DNA of 64,000 nt from Peptostreptococcaceae bacterium VA2 (GCA_000686145.1 JMMB01000007.1:992001-1056000); one strand, 5' to 3'. Shown: positions 46,870 through 55,970, counted from the first letter of the stretch. The notes: a model not told the origin generated them from the letters alone. Numbers and translations are program-made.

Positions 46870-46916
46870 TTGACAAAAGCTTTATTATAAATTAGAATAA
46901 TTAATAAAGATTATCA
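46870..46916 (+). promoter_or_regulatory. fur promoter with candidate Fur box
   Basis: TTGACA (46870-46875), 17 bases, TAGAAT (46893-46898). TAATAAAGATTATCA (46902-46916) matches the TGATAATNATTATCA Fur consensus at 12 of 14 positions and covers the expected transcription start, so autoregulation is likely. Confidence 0.65.
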
Positions 46917-46942
46917 ATTGAAAAAATAAGGGTGAGATTAAA

Positions 46943-47368
46943 ATGAATACAATGGATATATTAAAAGAAACTGGGTTTAAAGTTACTCCTCAAAGAAGGG
47001 CGATAGTAGATATACTTCTTAAAAATAAAAGCGAACATCTAAGCAGTGAAGAAATATATGATTTAGTAAGGGTAGACTGTCCAGAAATTGGATTAGCAAC
47101 AGTATATAGAACTATGCAGTTATTAGATGAAGTTGGAGTAATTTCAAAACTTAATTTAGATGATGGATGCATAAGATATGAAATAAGCTTAAATAGCAAA
47201 GATTGTCATAATCATCATCATCTTATTTGTAAAGACTGTGGAAAAATAATGGAAGCTAAAGAAGATTTATTAGACAATATAGAAAAAGAAATACAAGAAC
47301 TTTATAACTTTAAAATACTTGACCATGATGTTAAGTTTTATGGATTATGTGAAAAATGTTCAAAGTAG
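46943..47368 (+). CDS. fur: Ferric uptake regulator family repressor
   Basis: 141 residues: winged helix GFKVTPQRRAIVDILL and LATVYRTMQLLDEVGVI, then the metal-binding CHNHHHLICKDCG (His91-93, Cys96 and Cys99) and a second CxxC at 136/139 (structural zinc). The Fur box in its own promoter favours Fur over PerR or Zur. GGGTGAGA is the ribosome site. Confidence 0.9.
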   Translation: MNTMDILKETGFKVTPQRRAIVDILLKNKSEHLSSEEIYDLVRVDCPEIGLATVYRTMQLLDEVGVISKLNLDDGCIRYEISLNSKDCHNHHHLICKDCGKIMEAKEDLLDNIEKEIQELYNFKILDHDVKFYGLCEKCSK

Positions 47369-47377
47369 ATGTATAAA

Positions 47378-47407
47378 AATATAAGTCCCTATGGACTTAT
47401 ATTTTTA
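47378..47407 (+). terminator. Bidirectional terminator between fur and the YdjM-like gene
   Basis: ATATAAGTCC pairs with GGACTTATAT, with A-tract upstream and T-tract downstream, so it works on both strands. It covers the stop codon of the reverse-strand gene. Confidence 0.8.
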
Positions 47408-48134
47408 TTATAGAGTAAATTATTAAACATACTAAAAATAGTATAAATAATATTTCTAATATATTACTAAAAAAACTTCCCACTTTAAAAAAGCCTAAAG
47501 AAAATTTCTTATCACTAATCGGATAAAAAAGCGGTATTCCTGATTTTGTAAATAAATCTCCTAAAAATATATGACTTGAGTAACTGAGAGTTCCCAAAAA
47601 AGCTAAATTTGATATATTAGTTATTAGTTCTATTTGTTTTAATAAAAAATATATTATGACTGTAGCAAAAAAGCTATGAGAAAAACTTCTGTGTTTAAGC
47701 CAAGGAAACGTAGATAACATTATACAAAAAATTGAAAAATATATTTTTACATTTACTAAATAAAGACATATTGCCAGTAATATAAATATCAAAGATAAAA
47801 AAACTTTTCTTAAAAAAGTATGAGTTAATTTTGACTCGATAATTATAATTGCTATAAATGTAATTAATGAACTTAAGTAAAAATTATCATTTATTTTTAT
47901 AGATACAAAGAAAATTACTATATTAATTAAGTAAATGGTTGCTTTTAATATAAATTTAGATACATCTTTTTTCAATAACATATCAGAGATTGTGGAATTA
48001 GATTCATCTAAATCTGGAAGTATTGCAAAAAATGCAGACAATATAATATTGAAAATAGAAATAGGTATATTTAAGACCAAAGAAGCCTGAATAACACTCA
48101 AAACACCTATGGTACAATGGGTTTTTCCACGCAT
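47397..48134 (-). CDS. YdjM/DUF457-family membrane-bound metal-dependent hydrolase-like protein
   Basis: 245 residues, several membrane helices. N-terminal GKTHCTIG, ILPDLDESNST and KHRSFSHSFFAT give the His/Asp metal-site pattern of the family, and FLGDLFTKSGIPLFYPIS is its C-terminal motif. E. coli YdjM is SOS-induced; I see no clostridial LexA box here. Function unknown. AGGAGG precedes the ATG on the reverse strand; divergent from RNase J. Confidence 0.85.
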   Translation of the reverse strand: MRGKTHCTIGVLSVIQASLVLNIPISIFNIILSAFFAILPDLDESNSTISDMLLKKDVSKFILKATIYLINIVIFFVSIKINDNFYLSSLITFIAIIIIESKLTHTFLRKVFLSLIFILLAICLYLVNVKIYFSIFCIMLSTFPWLKHRSFSHSFFATVIIYFLLKQIELITNISNLAFLGTLSYSSHIFLGDLFTKSGIPLFYPISDKKFSLGFFKVGSFFSNILEILFILFLVCLIIYSIIKI

Positions 48135-48165
48135 GTATCCTCCTAATATTGTATTTTATACTCAG

Positions 48166-48216
48166 AGGATAACAGAAGAGGATAAATTTGTCAAAATAAT
48201 ACAGTAACTGTATTAT
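48166..48216. promoter_or_regulatory. Divergent promoters around a perfect 21-bp palindrome
   Basis: Reverse strand: TTGACA (48189-48194), 17 bases, TATCCT (48166-48171) for the YdjM-like gene. Forward strand: TTGTCA (48188-48193), 17 bases, TATTAT (48211-48216) for rnj. The palindrome 48196-48216, arms ATAATACAGT and ACTGTATTAT around one A, covers the forward spacer and -10 and abuts the reverse -35. Confidence 0.55.
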
Positions 48217-48353
48217 AAATATGACTTAAATTATAGCTTAACTTATGGTACAATAATAATAACTGGTAAAGAGTGCGAGATTTGATATTATTTAAACTAT
48301 AGAACGTGTTTGGATTTTAAAAAAACTGAATAGACGTAAAGGAGATGATACAA

Positions 48354-50021
48354 TTGTTTAAGAAAAATGCCAATAAAATAAAGATAATGGCACTAGGTGG
48401 GCTTAACGAAATCGGGAAAAATATGACAGTTGTTGAGTATAAAGACGAAATAATCGTTATAGATGCTGGATTAAGTTTTCCAGATGATGATATGTTAGGG
48501 GTAGATATTGTTATACCGGATGTAACTTATTTAATAAAAAATAAGGATAAAATAAAAGGTATATTTATTACACACGGACATGAAGATCACATAGGAGCGC
48601 TTCCATATATACTTAAAAAGATAAATGTACCTGTATACGGAGCAAAACTTAGTATAGGGCTTATTCAAGTTAAACTAAAAGAGCATAAAATAAATAATGC
48701 AAAATTAAATGTTATAACACCAAGAGAAATTATAAAACTTGAAAATATGGATGTAGAGTTTATAAAAAATAACCATAGTATACCAGACGCTTGCTCTATA
48801 GCAGTTCATACGGATCAAGGTATAATATACCATACAGGAGACTTTAAGATTGATTTAACACCTATTGACGGAGAAGTTATGGATATTCATAGAATTTGTG
48901 AATTAAGTAAAAAAGGTGTACTTTTAATGTTAGCAGATAGTACTAATGCTGAAAGACCAGGGTCTACTATGTCTGAAAAGACTGTAGGCGTGGGATTAGA
49001 TGATTTATTTAGAAAAGCTACGAATAGTAGAATATTAGTTGCAACATTTGCATCTAACATTCACAGACTACAACAAATAATAAACACAGCAGAAAAATTC
49101 AATAGAAAAGTAGCAGTATCTGGAAGATCTATGATAAATGTAGTTGGTGTAGCTACTGAATTAGGATATCTAGATATACCTGACAATATGTTAATAGATT
49201 TAAATGATTTATCTAGATATGAAGATAATGAAGTAGTTCTAATAACGACAGGATCTCAAGGCGAACCTATGTCAGCTCTAGCAAGAATGGCAAGCTCAGA
49301 TCATAAAAAAGTAGAAATAAAAAGCGGAGATTTAATAATAATATCAGCTCATCCAATACCAGGAAATGAGAAATCAATATCAAAAGTAATAAACTGTTTA
49401 TTTGAAAAAGGCGCAGAAGTAGTTTATGAAGATTCTGAGATACACGTATCAGGTCATGCAAAGCAAGAAGAATTAAAATTACTTCACAGATTAGTTAAAC
49501 CAAAATTCTTTATGCCAGCTCATGGTGAATATAGAATGTTAAAAAAGCATGCTGAATTAGCCGAAGAACTAGGTATGCCAAGTCAAAATATATTCGTAAA
49601 TAAAACTGGAGATATTTTAGAAATTGATAGACACTCAGCAAAAGTTGTTGGTACAATACCAACAGGAAATGTATTAGTTGATGGTCTAGGCGTTGGAGAC
49701 GTAGGGAATATAGTATTAAGAGATAGAAAGCATTTATCAGAAGATGGACTTATGATAGTTGTTGTAACTATATCAAAAGAAGATGGAAAAGTTTTAGCAG
49801 GACCAGATATAATATCTAGAGGATTTGTATATGTTAGAGAATCTGAAGATTTAATGGATGGAGCTAAAAATATAATTAAGCAAGTATTAAAAGAATGTGA
49901 AGATAGAAATATAAAAGAGTGGGCTTATTTAAAAAATAATATAAAAGAAAACCTAAAAGAGTATTTATACCAAAAAACTAAAAGAAACCCTATGATACTT
50001 CCTATAATAATGGAGGTATAA
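48354..50021 (+). CDS. rnj: Ribonuclease J
   Basis: 555 residues. Start at TTG (MFKKNANKIKIMALGG) is preferred because AAAGGAG is 9 bases before it; an ATG at 48345 overlaps that site. Beta-lactamase-fold nuclease with HGHEDHIGALPY, HSIPDA, HTGDFKID, the beta-CASP domain with SGRSM and HVSGHAKQEEL, and a C-terminal domain. Acts as 5' exo- and endoribonuclease in mRNA turnover. The 5' gap of about 220 bases holds the divergent promoter region. Confidence 0.94.
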   Translation: MFKKNANKIKIMALGGLNEIGKNMTVVEYKDEIIVIDAGLSFPDDDMLGVDIVIPDVTYLIKNKDKIKGIFITHGHEDHIGALPYILKKINVPVYGAKLSIGLIQVKLKEHKINNAKLNVITPREIIKLENMDVEFIKNNHSIPDACSIAVHTDQGIIYHTGDFKIDLTPIDGEVMDIHRICELSKKGVLLMLADSTNAERPGSTMSEKTVGVGLDDLFRKATNSRILVATFASNIHRLQQIINTAEKFNRKVAVSGRSMINVVGVATELGYLDIPDNMLIDLNDLSRYEDNEVVLITTGSQGEPMSALARMASSDHKKVEIKSGDLIIISAHPIPGNEKSISKVINCLFEKGAEVVYEDSEIHVSGHAKQEELKLLHRLVKPKFFMPAHGEYRMLKKHAELAEELGMPSQNIFVNKTGDILEIDRHSAKVVGTIPTGNVLVDGLGVGDVGNIVLRDRKHLSEDGLMIVVVTISKEDGKVLAGPDIISRGFVYVRESEDLMDGAKNIIKQVLKECEDRNIKEWAYLKNNIKENLKEYLYQKTKRNPMILPIIMEV

Positions 50022-50027
50022 TTGTAA

Positions 50028-50063
50028 AAGATTGAATATAATTTATTATATTCAATTTTTTTT
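50028..50063 (+). terminator. Terminator after rnj
   Basis: ATTGAATATAA pairs with TTATATTCAAT and is followed by eight or more T. Confidence 0.9.
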
Positions 50064-50085
50064 ATAAAAATGTAGGGGGGATTTT

Positions 50086-50421
50086 ATGTCAGTTAATGAT
50101 AGTGCTATAAAGTTAGCTAATGAAATAAAAAATAGTAAGGAGTATAAAGACTTTAGAAAATATATGAAAGATGTAAAAAATGATAAAGAATGTGAAAAAC
50201 TTTTAAAGGATTATAGAGAAATTCAAATTAAAATTCAAACTCATACTATTAAAAATATAGCTATAGATAAAAAAACTATGAACAAAATAGAAAGTACTCA
50301 AAAAAGAGTATCAAACAATAAAAAATTATCTAATTATTTAACTAGTGAACAAAAATTTACTCTGATGATGAATAATATAAATAAAATACTCGCTCAAGCT
50401 GTAGAAAAGGACTATAAATAA
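50086..50421 (+). CDS. YlbF/YmcA family protein
   Basis: 111 residues, all-helical, with SAIKLANEIKNSKEYKDF start typical of the family. In Bacillus, YlbF, YmcA and YaaT form a complex that steers RNase Y and sporulation/competence; position next to rnj fits RNA turnover. GGGGGGA precedes the ATG. Confidence 0.85.
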   Translation: MSVNDSAIKLANEIKNSKEYKDFRKYMKDVKNDKECEKLLKDYREIQIKIQTHTIKNIAIDKKTMNKIESTQKRVSNNKKLSNYLTSEQKFTLMMNNINKILAQAVEKDYK

Positions 50422-50447
50422 GGATGAGAGGGTAATTCAAGCAAGGG

Positions 50448-50475
50448 GATGTCTTTTAAGAGGCATCTTTTTTTA
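50448..50475 (+). terminator. Terminator after the YlbF-like gene
   Basis: GATGTCTT pairs with AGAGGCATC, followed by TTTTTTTA. Confidence 0.85.
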
Positions 50476-50572
50476 TACAAATAAAGTATATAACAAAAAA
50501 TAACAATTATAAATTCCTTATATTAGTAAAAAATAAAAATATATAAAATTATCAATAGGAGGTATTAATATT

Positions 50573-50773
50573 ATGGATAAAAATATAAATCCCAATGCAA
50601 GAATTGCGCTAAAACAACTTAGAATGGAAGTTGCAGCAGACTATGGTATGAACTATGAAGACGCATTTGATATAATAGAAAACGCGCATAGCAATGGATC
50701 GTTATCTAATTATTTTAAAAAACTTGAGAATAGAAAAAATGATTTTTCAAGTAAAGCTAGTCAATCAGAATAA
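50573..50773 (+). CDS. Divergent alpha/beta-type small acid-soluble spore protein
   Basis: 66 residues. NPNARIALKQLRMEVAADYGM matches the first conserved block of alpha/beta SASPs, including the germination-protease site (EVA-ADYG where the family has EIA-SEFG). The second block is weak (NGSLSNYFKKLENRK). SASPs coat spore DNA and protect it from UV. I recall C. difficile having a minor SASP at this locus next to dacF. AGGAGG precedes the ATG. Likely expressed in the forespore, though no clear sigma-G promoter was seen. Confidence 0.75.
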   Translation: MDKNINPNARIALKQLRMEVAADYGMNYEDAFDIIENAHSNGSLSNYFKKLENRKNDFSSKASQSE

Positions 50774-50827
50774 AAAATGTAAAACAGTGAGAAAATAAGT
50801 TTAAAATAATATTAAGAGGTGGCAGCT

Positions 50828-51985
50828 ATGAAAAAATTGACTAGTATAATAGTAGCTATAATGCTTATCATAACGCCTATGAATATGTCATATGCAAATG
50901 ATAAGGAAAATAGTACATCTATGAATATTTCTTCAAAATCAGCTATATTAATGGATGTAGGGAGTGGGCAAATTTTATATGAAAAAAATGCTAATGATAA
51001 ACTACCTCCAGCTAGTGTAACCAAAGTAATGACTATGCTATTGTGTGTAGAACAGCTTGATTCTGGCAAAATAAAATTAGATGACAAGGTTCAAATAAGT
51101 GACACTGCATCAAGTATGGGAGGAAGCCAAATCTTCTTAGAAGCAGGAGAAATACAAGATGTAAATACATTACTTAAAGGAATAGCAGTGGCTTCTGCAA
51201 ATGATGCTTGCGTAGCTATGGCAGAACATGTAGCTGGTAGCGTTGAAGGATTTGTAGATAATATGAATGCTAAAGCAAAAGAACTAGGAATGAAAGATAC
51301 TCATTTTGTAAATACAAATGGTCTTCCTGTTGAAAATCACTATACTTCAGCTCATGATATTGCTTTAATGTCAAAGGAATTATTAAAACATGAATCTATA
51401 AGTAAATATCTTACAACATGGATGGACAAAGTAGTAGTAGGTAAAAAACAAGCAACAGTTGGACTTGCTAATACTAATAAAATGGTAAAACATTACCAAG
51501 GAACTACAGGAGTTAAAACAGGATTTACTCAACAAGCTAAATATTGTTTATCAGCTTCAGCTAAAAGAGGAGATACTCATTTAGTAGCTGTAACTCTTGG
51601 AGCTGAAACATCGCCAGAGAGATTTAAAGATGCTTCTAGTTTATTGAATTTTGGATTTGCAAACTATGAAAGTGTTAAATTATGTGCAAAAGATGACAAT
51701 ATAGCAACACTTACATTAGACAAAGCAGAAAATAATAAAGTGAATTTAGTAGCAAAAGAGAACTTAACTGTTTTAATTAAAAAAGGTGGAAATAAGGATT
51801 TTACTAAAAAAATAGAAGTAAATAAAAATCCAATTATACCTATTAAAAAAGGAACATCTCTTGGTGTAGTTAAAATATATCAAGGAAAAAATATGGTGGG
51901 TCAAGTTGACTTAGTTAATACTAAAGATATAAACAAAGCGAGCTATTTACAAATGCTTCAGAGAGTAATAGACAGTATGCTTTAA
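50828..51985 (+). CDS. dacF: D-alanyl-D-alanine carboxypeptidase (DacF-type)
   Basis: 385 residues from the ATG nine bases after a GTG that overlaps the AGAGGTGG site. Signal peptide 1-23 (SYAND). Penicillin-binding fold S11 peptidase: Ser63-Val-Thr-Lys66, Ser123-Ala-Asn125 and Lys230-Thr-Gly232, all catalytic motifs present; the C-terminal beta domain follows (from about 285). Trims pentapeptides of peptidoglycan. Following a SASP gene, a spore-cortex role is likely. Confidence 0.92.
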   Translation: MKKLTSIIVAIMLIITPMNMSYANDKENSTSMNISSKSAILMDVGSGQILYEKNANDKLPPASVTKVMTMLLCVEQLDSGKIKLDDKVQISDTASSMGGSQIFLEAGEIQDVNTLLKGIAVASANDACVAMAEHVAGSVEGFVDNMNAKAKELGMKDTHFVNTNGLPVENHYTSAHDIALMSKELLKHESISKYLTTWMDKVVVGKKQATVGLANTNKMVKHYQGTTGVKTGFTQQAKYCLSASAKRGDTHLVAVTLGAETSPERFKDASSLLNFGFANYESVKLCAKDDNIATLTLDKAENNKVNLVAKENLTVLIKKGGNKDFTKKIEVNKNPIIPIKKGTSLGVVKIYQGKNMVGQVDLVNTKDINKASYLQMLQRVIDSML

Positions 51986-51993
51986 TAGATTGC

Positions 51994-52024
51994 AAAAAAA
52001 GAAGTTTTTTAACTTCTTTTTTTA
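51994..52024 (+). terminator. Terminator after dacF
   Basis: AAAAAGAAGTT pairs with AACTTCTTTTT; long T-run. Confidence 0.85.
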
Positions 52025-52112
52025 TCGCAATAAACACAAAATATAAATGTTTTGATTATAATTTTATTAATTGGTATAATAATATTAAAATTGTAATTTA
52101 GGAGATGTATAA

Positions 52113-52700
52113 ATGAATATAAGTAATATATTAGTAAGTTTAGTAGCAATAGCAGTGGCTATATCTGTTCATGAATTTGGACATGCATATGCTGCACATT
52201 TATTAGGGGATGACACTGCTAAAATGGAGGGTAGAATGACACTAGACCCTGCAAAACATATAGACCCATTAGGTCTTCTTATGATGGTGATTGTTCATAT
52301 AGGATGGGCTAAACCAGTTCCAGTAAATCCTAATAATTTTAAAAATTATAAAATCGGAAATATATTAGTATCATTATCGGGTGCAATAGGAAATATACTT
52401 GCAGCTATCTTATGTGTGGTAATTATGAAATATGTTAGAATGGAAGCTATTTCAACAATAGCATATACAACATTAATGTATAATGTAGGATTTGCAGCGT
52501 TTAACTTACTTCCTGTACCTCCACTTGATGGATGGGGGATAGTATCATCGTTTATACCATACAAATATAATGAAATGGTTTATAAATATGAAAGTATTAG
52601 TTATCCTATATTGTTAATTTTAATATTTACAGGAGGATACTCAATAATAGTATCGCCAATACGGGATGTAATAATGAATATAGTATGGATGTTTTGTTAA
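52113..52700 (+). CDS. Site-2 protease (M50) family membrane peptidase
   Basis: 195 residues, four or five membrane helices. Zinc motif HEFGH (20-24) and the second motif NLLPVPPLDGWG (131-142), with Asp139 as third ligand. Compact form without a PDZ domain, as in several Firmicute family members of unknown substrate. Precedes scpA by 26 bases, a common arrangement. Confidence 0.88.
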   Translation: MNISNILVSLVAIAVAISVHEFGHAYAAHLLGDDTAKMEGRMTLDPAKHIDPLGLLMMVIVHIGWAKPVPVNPNNFKNYKIGNILVSLSGAIGNILAAILCVVIMKYVRMEAISTIAYTTLMYNVGFAAFNLLPVPPLDGWGIVSSFIPYKYNEMVYKYESISYPILLILIFTGGYSIIVSPIRDVIMNIVWMFC

Positions 52701-52726
52701 AATAGTATAAATTAAAGGATGATTAA

Positions 52727-53449
52727 ATGAAATATAATATACAATTACAAGTGTACGAAGGTCCTCTAGACTTACTATATGATTTAATTTCTAAACATAA
52801 AATAGATATAAAAGATATATCAATAATAGATATAACAAAGCAGTATATAAAGTATATAGAAATGTTAGAAAAAATGGATTTAGAAATAACTAGTGAGTTT
52901 ATAACAATGGCATCAAAGCTTCTAGAAGTGAAATCAAAGTATTTGTTATTTAAACAAAAATCTGATGAAGAAGTAGAAGATCCAAGATTAGAACTTATGG
53001 AGCAATTAGAGGAATATAGAAAGTTTAAAATAGCAGCTGAAAATCTAAGAGATAATATTGTTTATATAGATGAATTATATTATAGGAAAAAAGAAGAGAT
53101 AATTATTGATGAAAAAGTAAATTTAGAAGAAATATCAATAGAAGCTATAATGAAAATACTTCCTCATATATTAAAAGTAAAAAAAATAGAAGAAGAAGTA
53201 ACTGATGAAAAACTAAATAAAATAGTAAGAGGAAGAATTATATCAGTAGAGGAAAAAACAAGATATATAAGACAAATAATAAAAGAAACAAATGAAATAC
53301 AATTTACTAAAATAATACATACATCTGATAAAGATGAAATAATCGCTACATTCTTATCTATATTAGAATTGATAAAATGTAGGGAAATAATAGTAGAACA
53401 GAATATTTTCTTTGACGATATAATAATAAAAAGAAATTCGGAGTGGTAA
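52727..53449 (+). CDS. scpA: Segregation and condensation protein A
   Basis: 240 residues, kleisin of the SMC complex: YNIQLQVYEGPLDLLYDLI start, acidic middle, C-terminal winged helix (KDEIIATFLSILELIKCREI). Bridges the SMC heads. scpB follows after one base. Confidence 0.94.
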   Translation: MKYNIQLQVYEGPLDLLYDLISKHKIDIKDISIIDITKQYIKYIEMLEKMDLEITSEFITMASKLLEVKSKYLLFKQKSDEEVEDPRLELMEQLEEYRKFKIAAENLRDNIVYIDELYYRKKEEIIIDEKVNLEEISIEAIMKILPHILKVKKIEEEVTDEKLNKIVRGRIISVEEKTRYIRQIIKETNEIQFTKIIHTSDKDEIIATFLSILELIKCREIIVEQNIFFDDIIIKRNSEW

Positions 53450-53450
53450 A

Positions 53451-53993
53451 ATGAAACGTAAAGAAATAAAAAGCATTATAGAGGCAATTATGTTTGCATA
53501 TTCGGACCCTATAAGCATTGGGGAATTAAATAATATAATTAATGAAGAATTATCAAGAAAAGAAATAGAGTTTATGCTAAACTCATTGATAGATGAATAT
53601 AGGGAAAATAATAGAGGGATACAAATAATAAAGTTAGAAGATAAATATCAAATGACTACAAACAAAGATTATTCTGATTTTATAAAAAAAGTATTAGAGC
53701 CACATAAGAAAAAAAGTTTAAGCCAAGCTACTTTAGAGACATTAACTATAGTAGCTTACAAGCAACCAATAACAAAAGTCCAAGTAGAAGATGTAAGAGG
53801 CGTAAAGTGTGATAGAGCTATACAAACTCTTTTAGAGAATGAATTAATAATAGAAGCTGGTAGACTTGATAAAATAGGTAAACCCATAATCTATAAAACT
53901 ACAAATGAATTTTTAAAGTTATTAAGTATAGAAACATTAGAAGATTTACCTAAGTTAGAAAACAGTGAAGAAGAAAATAATCAAAATAGTTAA
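53451..53993 (+). CDS. scpB: Segregation and condensation protein B
   Basis: 180 residues with tandem winged helices: KSIIEAIMFAYSDPISIGEL and LSQATLETLTIVAYKQPITKVQVEDVRGV. Dimer binding ScpA in the condensin. Ends at a terminator. Confidence 0.94.
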   Translation: MKRKEIKSIIEAIMFAYSDPISIGELNNIINEELSRKEIEFMLNSLIDEYRENNRGIQIIKLEDKYQMTTNKDYSDFIKKVLEPHKKKSLSQATLETLTIVAYKQPITKVQVEDVRGVKCDRAIQTLLENELIIEAGRLDKIGKPIIYKTTNEFLKLLSIETLEDLPKLENSEEENNQNS

Positions 53994-53998
53994 TTAAG

Positions 53999-54031
53999 AT
54001 AGATTACTTTTTAAAGGTAATCTATTTTTTT
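53999..54031 (+). terminator. Terminator after scpB
   Basis: TAGATTACTTT and AGGTAATCTA form the stem, then TTTTTTT. Confidence 0.85.
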
Positions 54032-54113
54032 ACACTTAGGAAAAACACTTTGTTATTTAAAATAAATTTCAATAATAAGTATACATACCTATTATTTGGA
54101 AAATAATAATACT

Positions 54114-54758
54114 ATGAGATACAATGATATATTTATAGTTAATATTTTATTAATACTATTTATAGGGGGGTTAATAACTTTTATTAAATCATCTTTAAAT
54201 TTAGTATTTACAGTAAATGTAGATAAAAGTGATATATTTGTTAAACTTAATGTTAAATACTTGTTAAACTTAATAAATATAAAAACAAATATTTATCCAA
54301 AATTAAAGAAAAAAATTGAAATATATAAAAATAAAAAGGAGAATATAGAAAAAGAAGTAAATAGAAAAATAAATAAAAAGGATATAAAAAAAGAAGATAT
54401 TAAAAAAATTTACAGCTTAATAAAAAGAATTAAAATATATGAAATATATAGTGATATAGGTTTTGGAAATGAAAATGTTGTTTTCACAAGTTTTATACAT
54501 TTATTTATAAATACTATATATGGAAATTTAATTAATTTAAATAATGCTGAAAAAATATATTTAAGAGTTAATCCTAATTTTACAAAAAATTACGTAGATT
54601 CAAATATAAAAATACATATAAAACTTAAAATTAAAGACATAATAATAATATCTGTAGCATTATTTAAAATTTATAAAAAGGTAAAAAAAAATAGAAAGGA
54701 TGGTGGGAATGGTGAAATCAACAGGAGCAATTCAAAGTCTTATGGAGACAACATTTGA
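54114..54758 (+). CDS. DUF2953 membrane protein
   Basis: 214 residues from the ATG at 54114; a TTG six codons upstream is the other candidate and neither has a strong ribosome site. One N-terminal membrane helix (FIVNILLILFIGGLITFI), then VDKSDIFVKLNVKYLLNLINI and a Lys-rich helical middle; the end reads SNIKIHIKLKIKDIII. DUF2953 genes regularly precede the sporulation gene ytfJ (gerW). Its last 50 bases overlap ytfJ. Confidence 0.75.
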   Translation: MRYNDIFIVNILLILFIGGLITFIKSSLNLVFTVNVDKSDIFVKLNVKYLLNLINIKTNIYPKLKKKIEIYKNKKENIEKEVNRKINKKDIKKEDIKKIYSLIKRIKIYEIYSDIGFGNENVVFTSFIHLFINTIYGNLINLNNAEKIYLRVNPNFTKNYVDSNIKIHIKLKIKDIIIISVALFKIYKKVKKNRKDGGNGEINRSNSKSYGDNI

Positions 54759-55152
54759 TACAATTAAAGGCTCAATAGATGCCAACACTATAATAGGAGA
54801 TCCTATACAAACTGATAATACTGTAGTTGTACCAATATCAAAAGTAACTATTGGATTTGGAATTGGAGGGGGCGAATATTCAAAGGGACATGATAAAAGT
54901 AAATTAAAGGAAAAAAGAGAAGAAACCGAAGATAATAATTTTGCAGGAGGAAGTGCAGGTGCAATTTCAATACAACCAGTAGCTTTTGTAGTAGTTGAAA
55001 ATGGAGAAACAAGACTTATGAGCTTAGATAACAGTATTAATATGGTAGATAATATATTGGCAGTTACTCCAAAGGTTATAGAAAAAATTCAAAATTTATC
55101 TAAAAACAATGATAAAAATAAAAGCAGCAATAAAAATAAAAAAAATATATAA
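54709..55152 (+). CDS. ytfJ: Sporulation protein YtfJ (GerW family)
   Basis: 147 residues from the ATG about ten bases after AAAGGATGG; an ATG at 54700 sits within that site. VKSTGAIQSLMETTFDTIKG start, glycine-rich IGFGIGGGEYSKG (about 51-63) and FAGGSAGAISIQPVAFVVV, ending Lys/Asn-rich. Needed for spore germination in Bacillus. Overlaps the DUF2953 gene by 50 bases in another frame, so translational coupling is likely. Confidence 0.88.
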   Translation: MVKSTGAIQSLMETTFDTIKGSIDANTIIGDPIQTDNTVVVPISKVTIGFGIGGGEYSKGHDKSKLKEKREETEDNNFAGGSAGAISIQPVAFVVVENGETRLMSLDNSINMVDNILAVTPKVIEKIQNLSKNNDKNKSSNKNKKNI

Positions 55153-55153
55153 T

Positions 55154-55205
55154 AAAAAAACTATTTATAGGTTATGAAGTATATAGCTTATAGATAGTTT
55201 TTTGT
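55154..55205 (+). terminator. Terminator after ytfJ
   Basis: AAACTATTTATAGG pairs imperfectly with CTTATAGATAGTTT around a long loop; T-run follows. The remaining gap to the next gene is AT-rich with (AT)n sequence near 55300 and no gene seen. Confidence 0.65.
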
Positions 55206-55391
55206 TATATATTTAGATTAATGTAATATTAAAAAAATTCCATATATAGCTTAAGATAATAAAGTTTTAAATTAAAACTATTTAAATAGATAATAATATA
55301 TATATATAGTATAATAAAAAATAACATAGATTAAATAAAGATAATTAAGATGTATTTAAATTTAGAATACTAATATTTTGAGGTGAATATT

Positions 55392-55832
55392 ATGGAAAAT
55401 AGAGAAATTTCGATTTTGATGATGGAAAATATGAATCATTTTAGCAATTTAATAAAAATTGTAAATGATGAAAGAAACAGTTCAGAAAAAATTCTTACAG
55501 AAAGACAATTTTTTGCATTAGTGAGTATTAGAAAACATAAAAAAATAGAACTTAAAAATTTAAGCAAAGATTTGTATGTGTCAACTTCGAGCTTATGTAT
55601 ATTGTTAAATAAATTAGTAGAACAAGAATATGTATATAGAGAAGAAGATACAAGAGATAGAAGAAACACTTTTTATTGTATAAGTGAAAAGGGGGACAAA
55701 ATAGTAAAAGCAGAAATAGATAAATTTTTAGGTATAATCGCAACTAAAATAAATAAGTTAGATACAAATCAAAAAGAAAAATTATTTAGCTGTTTGAGTG
55801 AAGCTAATCCAATAATAAAAGATTTATTTTAA
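55392..55832 (+). CDS. MarR family transcriptional regulator
   Basis: 146 residues from the ATG following GAGGTGA. Winged helix with LKNLSKDLYVSTSSLCILLNKLVEQEYVYREEDTRDRRN, including the DxRxRR wing of MarR proteins. It is alone on this strand and the target is unclear; the neighbouring reverse YwaF-like gene is convergent. Confidence 0.88.
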   Translation: MENREISILMMENMNHFSNLIKIVNDERNSSEKILTERQFFALVSIRKHKKIELKNLSKDLYVSTSSLCILLNKLVEQEYVYREEDTRDRRNTFYCISEKGDKIVKAEIDKFLGIIATKINKLDTNQKEKLFSCLSEANPIIKDLF

Positions 55833-55970
55833 TATATGGAAGTGAAATTAAATAATTTATAAATTAGATATAAAAATAAAATTACTTAATTTAACAAGTT
55901 GTGATACAATTAAATAGCCTAAGATTTTTATTTTCTTCTTACGTAATAAAATTGAAAATAAAGATAATTT

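Noticed and set aside
48196-48216. Palindrome as a LexA (SOS) box
   Set aside because: It does not contain GAAC-N4-GTTC, the Firmicute LexA site, although the adjacent gene family is SOS-induced in E. coli.
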